Below are positions 50,234 through 58,878 of a DNA stretch of 64,000 bases, piece after piece. The translations under genes were made by a program, and so were the position numbers. Position 1 is the first letter of the stretch; each line of letters opens with the position of its first letter. Under the pieces are notes generated by a model. The model was not told the origin of the DNA. It made no database searches and worked only from the letters and a program-made list of their open reading frames with translations. The stretch is taken from positions 113,692 to 177,691 of the forward strand of contig NZ_AOLJ01000024.1 in assembly GCF_000336775.1 (NCBI RefSeq), read 5' to 3'. This DNA comes from Haloferax gibbonsii ATCC 33959 (lineage in GTDB: Archaea > Halobacteriota > Halobacteria > Halobacteriales > Haloferacaceae).

Positions 50234-50830
50234 GTGAGACGACGCGCCCTCCTCTCTCTTCTCGCGGGCGCGGGCGTCGCCGGCCTCGCGGGCTGTCTCG
50301 GCGACGGTTCGACCCCCGAGGGGTCCGCCGAGACGACCACAGCGACCGCCGGAACCGGAGACGACGGCACCGGAACTGCCTCGGCAACCGCGTCGCCCGA
50401 CTCCGGCGACCTCCCGCTCGTCGTCGACACCGTGGAGGCGCAGGGCTCGACGGCCGGCGAGGCTCGAATCCCGGCGGACGGGACGCCGACCGTCCTCGAC
50501 CTCTTCGCGACGTGGTGTGCGCCCTGCGTCGCCCAGATGGAGTCGCTTCGGACGCTCCACGAGGAGTTCGGCGACGACGTGGCGTTCGTCTCGGTGACGA
50601 ACGAGCGCCTCGGCGGCGGCCTCACGATGGACGACATCCGCGATTGGTGGGCGGAACACGACGGGAACTGGACGGTCGGCCACGACCCCGACAGTAACCT
50701 GATGCGCGCGGTCCGCGCGAACGGCCTCCCGTACCTCGTCGTCTTCGACGCCGACGGCGAGGTGTCGTGGACCCACCGCGGCCTCGCCAGCGAGGAGAAC
50801 CTCCGCGCCGCCGTCGAGGACGTCGCCTGA
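50234..50830 (+). CDS. Tat lipoprotein, TlpA/ResA-like thiol-disulfide reductase
   Basis: This 198-residue protein starts at a GTG and carries RRRALLSLLAGAGVAGLAGC (lipobox C21), a Thr/Gly/Ser linker and a thioredoxin domain with FATWCAPCVAQ (C95/C98), VLDLFAT and GLPYLVVFDADG. TlpA/ResA proteins reduce disulfides in apo-cytochromes or CuA centres using electrons from CcdA. Its stop shares one base with the start of the ccdA gene, supporting that partnership. Confidence 0.93.
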   Translation: MRRRALLSLLAGAGVAGLAGCLGDGSTPEGSAETTTATAGTGDDGTGTASATASPDSGDLPLVVDTVEAQGSTAGEARIPADGTPTVLDLFATWCAPCVAQMESLRTLHEEFGDDVAFVSVTNERLGGGLTMDDIRDWWAEHDGNWTVGHDPDSNLMRAVRANGLPYLVVFDADGEVSWTHRGLASEENLRAAVEDVA

Positions 50831-51522
50831 TGCCCGGGTTCGGTCTCGGTCCCGTGCTGGGACTCGACCCCGGGTTCGCGGGCACGCTCGCGTTCGCCGT
50901 CAGCGCGGGCGTCGCCACCTTCTTCGCGCCCTGCGCCTACCCGCTTCTCCCGGGCTACGTCGGCTACTACCTCTCCCGCGAGGAGGCCGACCTCGGCGGC
51001 GCGGCCGTCCGCGGGTCGGTCGCCTCGCTCGCCGCCCTGCTCGTCCTCGGCGCTATCGGGAGCGCGCTCGCGGTCGTCGGCGGCCGCATCGCCTCGCACC
51101 TCGCGCTCCTCGAACCGCTCGTCGGCGTGGCCCTCGTCGGCTTCGGCGTCCTCATGTTCTCCGGTCGCGCGCCGAGCCTCCACGTCGTCCTCCCGGAGTA
51201 CCGGTCGTCGGTGACCGGCTTCGGCGTCTTCGGCGCGGTGTACGGCCTCGCGGCCGCCGGCTGCGTCGTCCCGATTTTCCTCGGCGTCGTCACGCAGTCG
51301 CTCGCGCTCCCGACCCCGCAGGCGGTCGTCTCGCTGGGGGCCTACGCCGCGGCCGCCGCGCTCCCGCTCGCGGTCGTCACCGTCGCGGCCGCGCTCGGCG
51401 GCGACCGAATCCGGTCGCTGTCGGGCCACGTCGGCTCGGTCCAGAAGGTCGCCGCGGGCGTGATGGTGCTCGCCGGTCTCTGGCAGATTTGGCTGGCGCT
51501 GTCGTTCTTGGGACACGTCTGA
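50830..51522 (+). CDS. ccdA: CcdA-family thiol-reducing membrane protein
   Basis: This 230-residue protein has six hydrophobic segments. The catalytic cysteines are C35 in FFAPCAYPLLPGY and C145 in AAGCVVPIFLG, placed in helices 1 and 4 as in CcdA/DsbD. It moves electrons from cytoplasmic thioredoxin to exported thiol proteins, here probably the TlpA-like lipoprotein encoded just before it (1-base overlap). Together with DsbA-like and SCO proteins nearby it suggests cytochrome or CuA maturation. Confidence 0.93.
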   Translation: MPGFGLGPVLGLDPGFAGTLAFAVSAGVATFFAPCAYPLLPGYVGYYLSREEADLGGAAVRGSVASLAALLVLGAIGSALAVVGGRIASHLALLEPLVGVALVGFGVLMFSGRAPSLHVVLPEYRSSVTGFGVFGAVYGLAAAGCVVPIFLGVVTQSLALPTPQAVVSLGAYAAAAALPLAVVTVAAALGGDRIRSLSGHVGSVQKVAAGVMVLAGLWQIWLALSFLGHV

Positions 51523-51564
51523 GGGGGCGGGCGGTCGGCCGCCCGATAGCCCGCGGCGGCCGAC

Positions 51565-52863
51565 TCAGTCGCCCAGCCCCGGAGCCTCGCCGGTCGGCGT
51601 CGGCAGCGACCGAATCTCCCGCGGCGGCACGAGGAAGTTGCCGCGGCGCTTGACGAAGATGTACTCCAGAATGCCGTTGTTGACGCGCTGGCGGACGGTC
51701 GGCACGTCGGTCAGGTCGGTGCCGTTCATCGCCTCGCGGACCGCCTCGAACTCGGAGATGCCGCGCTGGAGCGACGGGAAGTGCAGGCTCGCCACGCCGT
51801 CGTCGGCCGACTCGAAGTGTCTGCGGAGCAGTTTGACGTTGCCCTCGTCGTCGCGGTTGGCGCGGGCGGCCTTCTGGGCGTGGCCGACGTGGCCGAACTC
51901 GAAGGCGTCGTCGCGGAGGCTGTCGAGCATCGCGTCGATGCCGCTGTCGTCGCCGAGGTTGTCGCCGACGCCTTCGACGAGGTCCTGCTCGGCGTGGGCA
52001 GGCGAAAACAGCTTCATGACCCGATGGTAGCGGTCTTCCTCGTCGTACCAGTCCGAGAGGCGCTGGCGGACGTTCGCCACGTGCTTCGTGGTCGCGCCCG
52101 CGAACGGCCCCTCGTCGATGGTGACGTACTCCTCGGTGGCCTGATTCTTGGCGAAGCCGGCTTTGAACCCCATGAACAGCGGCGACTCCTCGGGGACGGG
52201 GTTCCCGTCGGGGACGCCGTTCAGGTCGGACTGGTGTTCCGCCGGGAGGCCGGCCCCGACGAAGCCCGTCCGTCTGGAGTCCACTGAGAAGACCCCCGAG
52301 AGGTCGGCGTCGACGGCGACGCCGTTGGCCTCGTCGACCTCGCCGCGGAGCGCCTGTTCGGCTTCGAGGACCGCGTCGGCGCGGTCGGACGCGAGGTGGA
52401 CGAGCGCGTCCTGCCGGTCGAACTCGGGTGTCTCGAAGGGTGACAGCGCCCGCGGTTCGGGCAGGTCCACGCCCGCCGGGAGCGGGTCGTCGAAGCGGTC
52501 GAAGTACCGCGGGGAGTAGGCGACCGACCAGATGACGCCCTCGTGGCTCCGCTCGTAGGCGCGGTCGAGGACGCGGAAGGCGTTCTCGACGGCCTCGCGG
52601 TCGGCCTCGGCGGGCGGTCCCTCGCCCGCGAGGTCGAGGTAGAGAAGCACCTGATGCCGGGGCATCTCGACGTTGCCGTGGTCGTCAGCCCGGCAGAACT
52701 CGTTCCACGCGTGCTGTCTGCTCGGGAGCGTCTCGAACGCGTCGGTCCCCGCCGGGACGGGGTCGTCCGGTGCCCTGTCGAGGCAGGCGGAGAGCGCCGC
52801 CGCGCCCCCGGCCGCGACCGCGGCCTTCAGGAACTCCCGGCGGGACGGAGACCCGTCGAACAT
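51565..52863 (-). CDS. Tat lipoprotein of the DyP-peroxidase superfamily lacking the catalytic Asp (DUF7405-like)
   Basis: This 432-residue protein has SRREFLKAAVAAGGAAALSAC (Tat, lipobox C27). The region from about residue 195 looks like a DyP peroxidase half: a GFKAG motif (232-236) stands where DyPs have GxxDG with catalytic Asp, GHAQKAARANRDD (327-339) stands where the heme-ligand His region lies, and GVASLHFPSLQRGISEF matches the closing strands. With Ala instead of Asp, peroxidase activity is doubtful, though heme or iron binding could remain. It is convergent with the CcdA gene and divergent from the SCO gene. Confidence 0.75.
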   Translation of the reverse strand: MFDGSPSRREFLKAAVAAGGAAALSACLDRAPDDPVPAGTDAFETLPSRQHAWNEFCRADDHGNVEMPRHQVLLYLDLAGEGPPAEADREAVENAFRVLDRAYERSHEGVIWSVAYSPRYFDRFDDPLPAGVDLPEPRALSPFETPEFDRQDALVHLASDRADAVLEAEQALRGEVDEANGVAVDADLSGVFSVDSRRTGFVGAGLPAEHQSDLNGVPDGNPVPEESPLFMGFKAGFAKNQATEEYVTIDEGPFAGATTKHVANVRQRLSDWYDEEDRYHRVMKLFSPAHAEQDLVEGVGDNLGDDSGIDAMLDSLRDDAFEFGHVGHAQKAARANRDDEGNVKLLRRHFESADDGVASLHFPSLQRGISEFEAVREAMNGTDLTDVPTVRQRVNNGILEYIFVKRRGNFLVPPREIRSLPTPTGEAPGLGD

Positions 52864-53008
52864 ACCCCGGCTAGGGACCTCTCGGGGAAGTCCGTTCTGG
52901 TGTGTGCGTCGAAGATTTCGCCGCGGTCGTGCGAGACGAGAACACGCGCGCTGGCGTTCGAAACGCACACCAAACGGCATTTGAGTATCGGGCCGCTAGC
53001 GGTGGGTA

Positions 53009-53680
53009 ATGAAACGACGAACGTATCTCCGCGCCGCGGGGGCGGGCGCGGCGCTCGGTCTCGCGGGCTGTCTCGGCGGCGGCGACGCCAATCCCAACGT
53101 CTCGCTGTCGAAGCCCGACCGCGAGAACGACGTGTCCAGCGAGGACCTCCCCTACCCGGCGTGGGGACAGCAGGTCCCCGACGTGACGCTCGCGGACCCC
53201 ATCGCGGGGGGCGAGGTGTCGGTGCGCGACATCGACGTGCCGCACTTCCACACGTACTTTTTCACCAACTGCATGACCGTCTGTCCGGTCCTCATCAGCG
53301 CGCTCCGAGAGGTCCAGATTCACTCGGTCAGCGAGGGCTACGCCGACGAGGTGTCGTTCTACCCCATCACGTTCGACCCCGCCCGCGACGACGCCGACGC
53401 CTTCCGCGCGGAGGCCGACCAGATGAACGTCGACATGGACGCGGGCAACTGGCACTTCCTCCGCCCCGCCGACGAGGCCGAGGCGAAGTCGGTCGTCGAA
53501 GACCAGTTCGGCGTCTTCTTCCAGAAGAACGAGCCGAACGACGAGGGCAACTACATGTTCACCCACCTCGGGCTCGTCTCGCTCGTCAACGACGACGGCT
53601 ACGTCGAGCGGACCTACCGCGGCAACCAACCGGACGAACAGACGCTCATCGACGACCTCACCGCGCTCCGGGAGGCATGA
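53009..53680 (+). CDS. SCO1/SenC-family Tat lipoprotein
   Basis: This 223-residue protein has a MKRRTYLRAAGAGAALGLAGC Tat/lipobox signal (C21). The copper-binding SCO motif is FTNCMTVCPV (C88/C92) and the ligand H186 lies in YMFTHLGLV. SCO proteins deliver copper to, or reduce, the CuA centre of terminal oxidases. Its stop overlaps the Tp34-like gene by 4 bases, linking copper handling with another metal lipoprotein. Confidence 0.93.
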   Translation: MKRRTYLRAAGAGAALGLAGCLGGGDANPNVSLSKPDRENDVSSEDLPYPAWGQQVPDVTLADPIAGGEVSVRDIDVPHFHTYFFTNCMTVCPVLISALREVQIHSVSEGYADEVSFYPITFDPARDDADAFRAEADQMNVDMDAGNWHFLRPADEAEAKSVVEDQFGVFFQKNEPNDEGNYMFTHLGLVSLVNDDGYVERTYRGNQPDEQTLIDDLTALREA

Positions 53681-54738
53681 CGAGTCGGCGTCGGTTTCTC
53701 GCGGCGAGCGGGACCGTCGCAACCGCCGGGCTCTCCGGCTGTCTCGCCGAACTCGGTCGACTCTACACGTCGAACGAACCGCCGGTCGTCTCGAACCGCC
53801 CCGACGAGGTGTACGTCCCGACCCACACCGAGGGGATGCGCATGGTCGGGAGCGCGGACGCCGGCGACCTCCGGGTGGGGGTCTTCTACAGCTACCCCCA
53901 CCGGTTCTGGGTGATGTCCGACGAGGGCGACGGCTTCGGCACGTCGAAAATCTCGGTCGAGGCCGGCGACGACGTGCATCTCATGGCGTCCGTCTGGGAC
54001 GCCGAGACGGGCGTCGTCGTCCCCGACACCGGCCTCTCGCTCGAAATCGCCCGCGACGGCGACCTCGTGAGCGAGGAGGTCGTCTACGCGATGCTCTCCC
54101 AGCGGATGGGCTTTCACTACGGCTCGAACTTCGGCCTCGACGGCGACGGGACCTACGAGGTGACGGTGGACGTGGGCGCGCCCTCCCTGCGCCTGTTCGG
54201 CGACCTCGTCGGCCGGTTCGACTCCCCGGCGACCGCGACGCTGGACTTCGAGTACAGCGCCCGCGACCGCGACGACCTCCCGTACACGACGCTCGACGAC
54301 CAGCAGGGCGACCTCGGCGCGGTCAAGCCGATGGAGATGGACGGGCTTCCCCTCGGCCGCGCCCCCGAGACGCTTCCGGGGACGGCGCTCGGGTCGGCGA
54401 CGACGGGCAGCCTCCGACTCGTCGGCACCGTCCTCGATGCCGACCGCTTCGGCGACGACCCCTACCTCGCTGTCTCCCCGCAGACGCCCTACAACCGCCT
54501 TCTCGTCCCGCGGCTGGGGCTCACCGCGACCGTCGCGTCCGGCGGGTCGACCCGCTTCGACGGCCGGCTCGAACCCGGCCTCGACGCCGACCTCGGCTTC
54601 CACTACGGCGCGTCGGTTCCGGGGCTCGCCGGCGACGACGCGACCGCGGACCTCGCGGTGGACGTGCCGCCGCAGGTCGCCCGCCACGAGGGCTACGAGA
54701 CGGCCTTTCTCGAATTCGACCCCGTTCGCCTCGGGTAA
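53677..54738 (+). CDS. Tat lipoprotein with Tp34/P19-like iron/copper-binding fold (DUF7350-like)
   Basis: This 353-residue protein has TSRRRFLAASGTVATAGLSGC (lipobox C22). The first domain has HTEGMRMVG, YPHRFWVMSDEGD and RMGFHYGSNFGLDGDGTYEVTVDVGAP, resembling the Tp34/P19 family ('HYG.N..l...G.Y.vt..v..P') that binds metal by His and Met. The second half repeats a similar beta-sandwich with FHYGASVPG at about residue 320, so it may be a tandem two-domain form. P19 homologues feed iron permeases; no FTR1 permease is seen here. Confidence 0.8.
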   Translation: MTSRRRFLAASGTVATAGLSGCLAELGRLYTSNEPPVVSNRPDEVYVPTHTEGMRMVGSADAGDLRVGVFYSYPHRFWVMSDEGDGFGTSKISVEAGDDVHLMASVWDAETGVVVPDTGLSLEIARDGDLVSEEVVYAMLSQRMGFHYGSNFGLDGDGTYEVTVDVGAPSLRLFGDLVGRFDSPATATLDFEYSARDRDDLPYTTLDDQQGDLGAVKPMEMDGLPLGRAPETLPGTALGSATTGSLRLVGTVLDADRFGDDPYLAVSPQTPYNRLLVPRLGLTATVASGGSTRFDGRLEPGLDADLGFHYGASVPGLAGDDATADLAVDVPPQVARHEGYETAFLEFDPVRLG

Positions 54739-54794
54739 CGGCAACCGAGTCGAACAAGGACAGGGCTATTTTCGTCCGGACCGACCGACCCCGT

Positions 54795-56012
54795 ATGGAC
54801 TCGACGCGCCGCGAACGAGCGACACTCGCCCTCGCCGTCTGGGGCGTCCTCGTCTCGCAGGTGCTCCTCTACCCGGGCGTCTCCGACCTCGTGACCGCCC
54901 TCGGCGGCGGACAGGGGGAGTACGACCTCTCGGCCGGGATGCTGTTTCTCGTCGCGGAGTTCGCCTCGTTCGTCGCCTTCTCCAGCGTCTGGGGCGCGCT
55001 CTCGGACGCCCTCGGTCGGCGGACGTGGCTCATCGTCGCGGGCGCGCTCGGCGGCGCGGCCAGCTACGTCGCGCTCCTCGCGCTCGCGACGCTCCCGTGG
55101 CTCGACGCGACCTTCGGCGCGGTCCTCGCCGTCCGCCTCGTCGGCGGCGCGATGACCATCGGCGCGTTCTCGCTGTCGATTACGATGCTCGCGGACCTCT
55201 CCGGAGGCAACGGACGGAACATGGGCGCGGCGGGCATCGCCATCGGCCTCGGCGCGGCGCTCGGCTCGGTCGTCGGCGGCCAACTCACCACCATCGACCC
55301 GCTCGCGCCGCTGTACGCGTCCGCCGCGGCGCTCACCGCCGTCGCGCTGCTCGTCACGACCGTCACCGACCGGACGCCCGATTCGACCCGCGTCGGCGTC
55401 GGCGTCGTCCTCAAGAAACTGGCCGCGCGCCCGGCGTTCGCGGTCCCCTACGCCTTCGGCTTCATCGACCGCATGACGGCCGGCTTCTTCGCCCTCGTCG
55501 GCGTGTACTACTTCCGCGAGACGTTCGGCGCGAACGCCGCCGTCGCGGGCGGGGTGCTGGCGCTCTTTTTCGTCCCCTTCGCGCTCCTGCAGTACCCCCT
55601 CGGGTCGCTGTCCGACCGCGTCGGCCGGTTCGTCCCCGTCGTCGCGGGGTCGATGCTCTACGGGGTTGCCATCATCGCGGTCGGGCTCGCCCCCGTCTTC
55701 GAACTCGCGGCGGGCCTGATGGTCGTCGTCGGCGTCTTCGGCGCGCTCGTCGCGCCCGCGACGATGGCGCTCGTGACCGACCTCGCCGAGCCGGGCGAGC
55801 GCGGGGCGGCCCTCGGTGGGTTCAACGTCTTCGGAAGCCTCGGCTTCCTCGCCGGCTTCCTCGTCGGGGGCGTCGTCGCCGACGCGGTCGGCTACCTCCC
55901 GTCGTTCCTCGTCGTCGGCTTCGCCGAGGTCGCAATCGCCGTCGTCGCGCTCCGGGCGGTGAAGCGACTCGACGGCATCGGCGCGGCTCAGACCCCGTCG
56001 AGCGCCGACTGA
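54795..56012 (+). CDS. Major facilitator superfamily transporter
   Basis: This 405-residue protein has twelve hydrophobic helices. Motif A is in SSVWGALSDALGRRTWLIVAG and again in PLGSLSDRVGRF. GIAIGLGAALGSVVGGQLTT lies in helix 5 and a basic loop in the middle (VLKKLAARPAFAV). It is of drug:H+ antiporter or multidrug type by general appearance; the substrate is unknown. The ATG (MDSTRRERATLALAVWGV) is the obvious start. Its last 25 bases overlap the opposite-strand membrane protein gene at 55988. Confidence 0.92.
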   Translation: MDSTRRERATLALAVWGVLVSQVLLYPGVSDLVTALGGGQGEYDLSAGMLFLVAEFASFVAFSSVWGALSDALGRRTWLIVAGALGGAASYVALLALATLPWLDATFGAVLAVRLVGGAMTIGAFSLSITMLADLSGGNGRNMGAAGIAIGLGAALGSVVGGQLTTIDPLAPLYASAAALTAVALLVTTVTDRTPDSTRVGVGVVLKKLAARPAFAVPYAFGFIDRMTAGFFALVGVYYFRETFGANAAVAGGVLALFFVPFALLQYPLGSLSDRVGRFVPVVAGSMLYGVAIIAVGLAPVFELAAGLMVVVGVFGALVAPATMALVTDLAEPGERGAALGGFNVFGSLGFLAGFLVGGVVADAVGYLPSFLVVGFAEVAIAVVALRAVKRLDGIGAAQTPSSAD

Positions 56013-56482
56013 AGCTCGGCGTTCACGACGAGCCACATCCCGCGGAGGCAGACGACCACGGCGAGGCCGACGCCCGCGAGGACGAACGCCAAGAACAGGC
56101 CGACGAAGACGCCGCCGCCCCGCGGGTCGGGGACGGTCGCCGCGAACTCGCCGAGCTGGACCGCGAACGCGACGATGCCGGCGACGAGAAACGCGAGCAG
56201 CAGTTCGAGGAGCCGCCAGAACGTCTCGATTCGCAGACCGCCGCGGCCGGTGAGAAGGAGGGCGATTCGCCGCGACGCGGCCAGGAGCGAGGCGACCGTG
56301 AGAAGCACCGTCGCGGCGGCCGCGAGCCCGAAGCCGACGTCTGCGAGCGGGAGCGACGACGCGAGCGGCGAGACGAGCGTCAGCGCGACGCCGAGGAGGA
56401 CGCCGGCCGCGAGGAGCGACTCGACGCCGAGAATCGCCGTCTCCGGCTCGTCGCGGGCGATTCGAGCGAGTGTCCGGTACAC
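55988..56482 (-). CDS. Four-helix membrane protein
   Basis: This 164-residue protein starts MYRTLARIARDEPETAILGVE. Hydrophobic segments lie at about residues 20-42, 46-70, 88-108 and 122-145, with a basic loop RRIALLLTGRG. It carries no recognised domain. It overlaps the last 25 bases of the MFS gene tail to tail, so the two transcripts must share sequence. Its function is unknown. Confidence 0.72.
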   Translation of the reverse strand: MYRTLARIARDEPETAILGVESLLAAGVLLGVALTLVSPLASSLPLADVGFGLAAAATVLLTVASLLAASRRIALLLTGRGGLRIETFWRLLELLLAFLVAGIVAFAVQLGEFAATVPDPRGGGVFVGLFLAFVLAGVGLAVVVCLRGMWLVVNAELQSALDGV

Positions 56483-56525
56483 AACCGACGCTCTCGGCGG
56501 GTGCTGAAGGCTGTTTCCCTTGGCC

Positions 56526-57500
56526 CTAGTCGTGCCCGGAGACGCGAACCGGACGGTAGGGCGCTTCGAGGTAGTCGATGTCGGAGTCCGAGAGCTTGAT
56601 GTCGAGGGCCTCGACCGCGTCTTCGAGGTGTTCGATACTGCTCGTGCCGACGATGGGCGCGTCCACCCAGTCCTTGTGGAGCACCCACGAGAGGGCGAGT
56701 TGCGCCATCTTGACGCCCTTCTCGTCGGCGAGTTCCTCGACGCGCTCGTTCACTTCGCGGCCGCCGCCCTCGAAGTACGGATGGCCCTTGGCGTGCTCGT
56801 CGGTCCGGCCGCGGGTCGTCGCCTCGAACTCCTCGTGGGGGCGGGTGAGGTAGCCGCGGGCGAGCGGCGACCACGGCATGACGCCGACGCCCTGCTTCTC
56901 GCAGAGGGGGAGCATCTCGCGTTCCTCCTCGCGGTAGAGCAGGTTGTAGTGGTTCTGCATCGTGGCGAAGCGGTCCAGTCCGAGCGAGTCGGCGGTGTAC
57001 TGCGCCTCGGCGAACTGGTGGGCCCACATCGACGACGCGCCGACGTAGCGCGTCTTGCCGCGGCGAACCGCGTCGTCGAGCGCGCGCATCGTCGTCTCGA
57101 TGGGCGTGTCGTCGTCGTAGCGGTGAATCTGCAGCAGGTCGAGGCTGTCCATCCCGAGGCGGTCCAGCGAGTTGTCGAGTTCCTGCTCGATGGCCTTCCG
57201 CGAGAGGCCGCCGGAGTTCGGGTCGGTTTCGTCCATCTGGAAGTACACCTTCGAGGCGACGACGGCCTCGTCTCGGCGGCCCTCCAGCGCCTTCCCGAGG
57301 ACGCGCTCGGACTCGCCGTTCGAGTACATGTTCGCGGTGTCGAAGAAGTTGATACCGAGTTCGATGGCGCGGTCGACCAGTTCGAGGCCCGCCTCCTCCT
57401 CTAAGACCCACTCGCGCCACTCCGGGGTGCCGAAGCTCATACAGCCGAGACAGATGCGGGAGACCTCCATGCCGGTGTTTCCGAGCGTCGTGTACTCCAT
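56526..57500 (-). CDS. Aldo/keto reductase
   Basis: This 324-residue (alpha/beta)8 enzyme starts MEYTTLGNTGMEVSRICLGCMSFG. The catalytic tetrad is visible: INFFDTANMYSNGESE (Asp and Tyr), VVASKVYF (Lys) and LLQIHRYDDDTPI (His). NADPH-binding APIVGTSSIEHLEDAVEAL follows near the C terminus. It is like the YajO/AKR11-12 group; the substrate is unknown. The ATG is fixed by the MEYTTLG N terminus; the longer frame upstream is unsupported. It is convergent with nothing and divergent from the bactofilin-like gene. Confidence 0.92.
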   Translation of the reverse strand: MEYTTLGNTGMEVSRICLGCMSFGTPEWREWVLEEEAGLELVDRAIELGINFFDTANMYSNGESERVLGKALEGRRDEAVVASKVYFQMDETDPNSGGLSRKAIEQELDNSLDRLGMDSLDLLQIHRYDDDTPIETTMRALDDAVRRGKTRYVGASSMWAHQFAEAQYTADSLGLDRFATMQNHYNLLYREEEREMLPLCEKQGVGVMPWSPLARGYLTRPHEEFEATTRGRTDEHAKGHPYFEGGGREVNERVEELADEKGVKMAQLALSWVLHKDWVDAPIVGTSSIEHLEDAVEALDIKLSDSDIDYLEAPYRPVRVSGHD

Positions 57501-57693
57501 GCCGGAACATCCCCGCGAGTCGGCAAAAAGGTGGACCAAGCGGTAGCCGCGGCGGGGACCCTCCCTTCTCGGCCGGTCGTCGACTCACGAGATTCAGGTA
57601 AAACGGCCGTTTCTCGGGGTTTGAAACCGTCTCTCTCGATTTATGCCGCTGCGAGTCGTATCATTCATCCGAGGCGTTGCCTCGGTGATTCCG

Positions 57694-58815
57694 ATGTTCA
57701 CAACGAAACAACTGGTCGCGGTCCTCCTGAGTCTCCTCGTGGTGGGGTCGCTCGCGGGCGTCGCGGCCGCACAACAAGGGCCGGCGGCCGGCGGGACCGT
57801 CGTCGTCGGCGAAGGCGAGACCGTCGACGGCGACCTCGAAGCCGTCGGCGGCACGGTCGTCATCGCCGGGACGGTGACCGGCGACGTGTCGGCGACGGCC
57901 GGGACCGTCCTCCTGACTGAGACCGGAACCGTCGACGGGAACCTCGACGGCGTCGCGGGCTCCGCGACCCTCGAAGGGACCGTCGGCGGCGACGTGAGCC
58001 TCGCGGGCGGCGCGGTGTTCGTCCGCGACACCGCCGACATCGGCGGGTCGTTAGACGCCGCCGGCGGCACCGTCCAGCTCGACGGCGCGGTCGCCGGAAA
58101 CGTCCGCGTCGGGGCCGACGAGTTCGCCGTCGGCCCGACCGCTCGGGTCGGCGGCTCGCTCGAATACGACGCGACGACCGCGACCGTCGACTCCGCGGCC
58201 GTCGTCGACGGCGGCGTGCGACAGGTCGACGACCTCGTGGTCGCCAGTCCCGTCGTCGCCGGCGCGCCGTTCCAGTTCGGCCAGTTCGAAGCCCCGGTCA
58301 TCCCCGGCTGGGTGGTCTCGGGCTACTGGCTGCTCGCCAACTTCGTCCTCGGCGCGATTATCGTCCTCGTCGCTCCCGACTTCGCCCGCCGCGTGACGGG
58401 CCTCGGGACGAAGAAGGCCGTGCGGAGCGGCGGTGTCGGCCTCCTCGCCATCGTCGCGATACCCATCGTCCTGCTGCTCCTGCTGTTGACCATCGTGGGC
58501 ATCCCGCTCTCGCTGGCCGGCGGGGTCGGATTCGTCCTCGCCCTCTGGGTCGCGGGCATCTACGGCGCGCTCGTCCTCGGGACGTGGCTCCTGTCGCTCG
58601 CGGACTACGACAACCGCTGGGCCGCGCTGTTCTCCGGCCTGTTCGTCCTCGCCGTCCTCGACTTCGTCCCCCTCGGGGGAATCCTCGAATTCGTCGTCCT
58701 CCTCGTCGGCCTCGGCGCGTTCGCGCTGGCGCTCCGCGGGGAGTCCGCCGACGACGGCGACGAGGGCGTGAGCGCCCCCGGTGAGGGCCCCCAGGAAGGC
58801 TCGCCGATGGCCTGA
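57694..58815 (+). CDS. Bactofilin-like polymer-forming domain with membrane domain
   Basis: This 373-residue protein starts with a hydrophobic helix ending AGVAAAQQG (signal or anchor). It then has a repeated beta-helix of short strands with the 'GTVxGDVxxxxGTVxLxxTGTVDGNL' rhythm (about residues 30-180), as in bactofilins. At about 205-360 come about five hydrophobic helices and an acidic tail. Here the beta-helix is probably outside, unlike cytoplasmic bactofilins. The ATG at 57694 is preferred because GATTTATG at 57638-57645 resembles a TATA box; an ATG at 57643 would fall on it. Confidence 0.8.
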   Translation: MFTTKQLVAVLLSLLVVGSLAGVAAAQQGPAAGGTVVVGEGETVDGDLEAVGGTVVIAGTVTGDVSATAGTVLLTETGTVDGNLDGVAGSATLEGTVGGDVSLAGGAVFVRDTADIGGSLDAAGGTVQLDGAVAGNVRVGADEFAVGPTARVGGSLEYDATTATVDSAAVVDGGVRQVDDLVVASPVVAGAPFQFGQFEAPVIPGWVVSGYWLLANFVLGAIIVLVAPDFARRVTGLGTKKAVRSGGVGLLAIVAIPIVLLLLLLTIVGIPLSLAGGVGFVLALWVAGIYGALVLGTWLLSLADYDNRWAALFSGLFVLAVLDFVPLGGILEFVVLLVGLGAFALALRGESADDGDEGVSAPGEGPQEGSPMA

Positions 58816-58847
58816 CGGCTCGGCGACCTCGCACAATCCGGACGAAC

Positions 58848-58856
58848 AATTATTAT
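58848..58856 (+). promoter_or_regulatory. TATA-like box of the acyl-CoA synthetase gene
   Basis: AATTATTAT lies 23-31 bases before the ATG at 58879 and covers the alternative in-frame ATG at 58855, which is thereby excluded. Confidence 0.6.
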
Positions 58857-58878
58857 GGTCTGTTCTGTCTGTCGAGCC

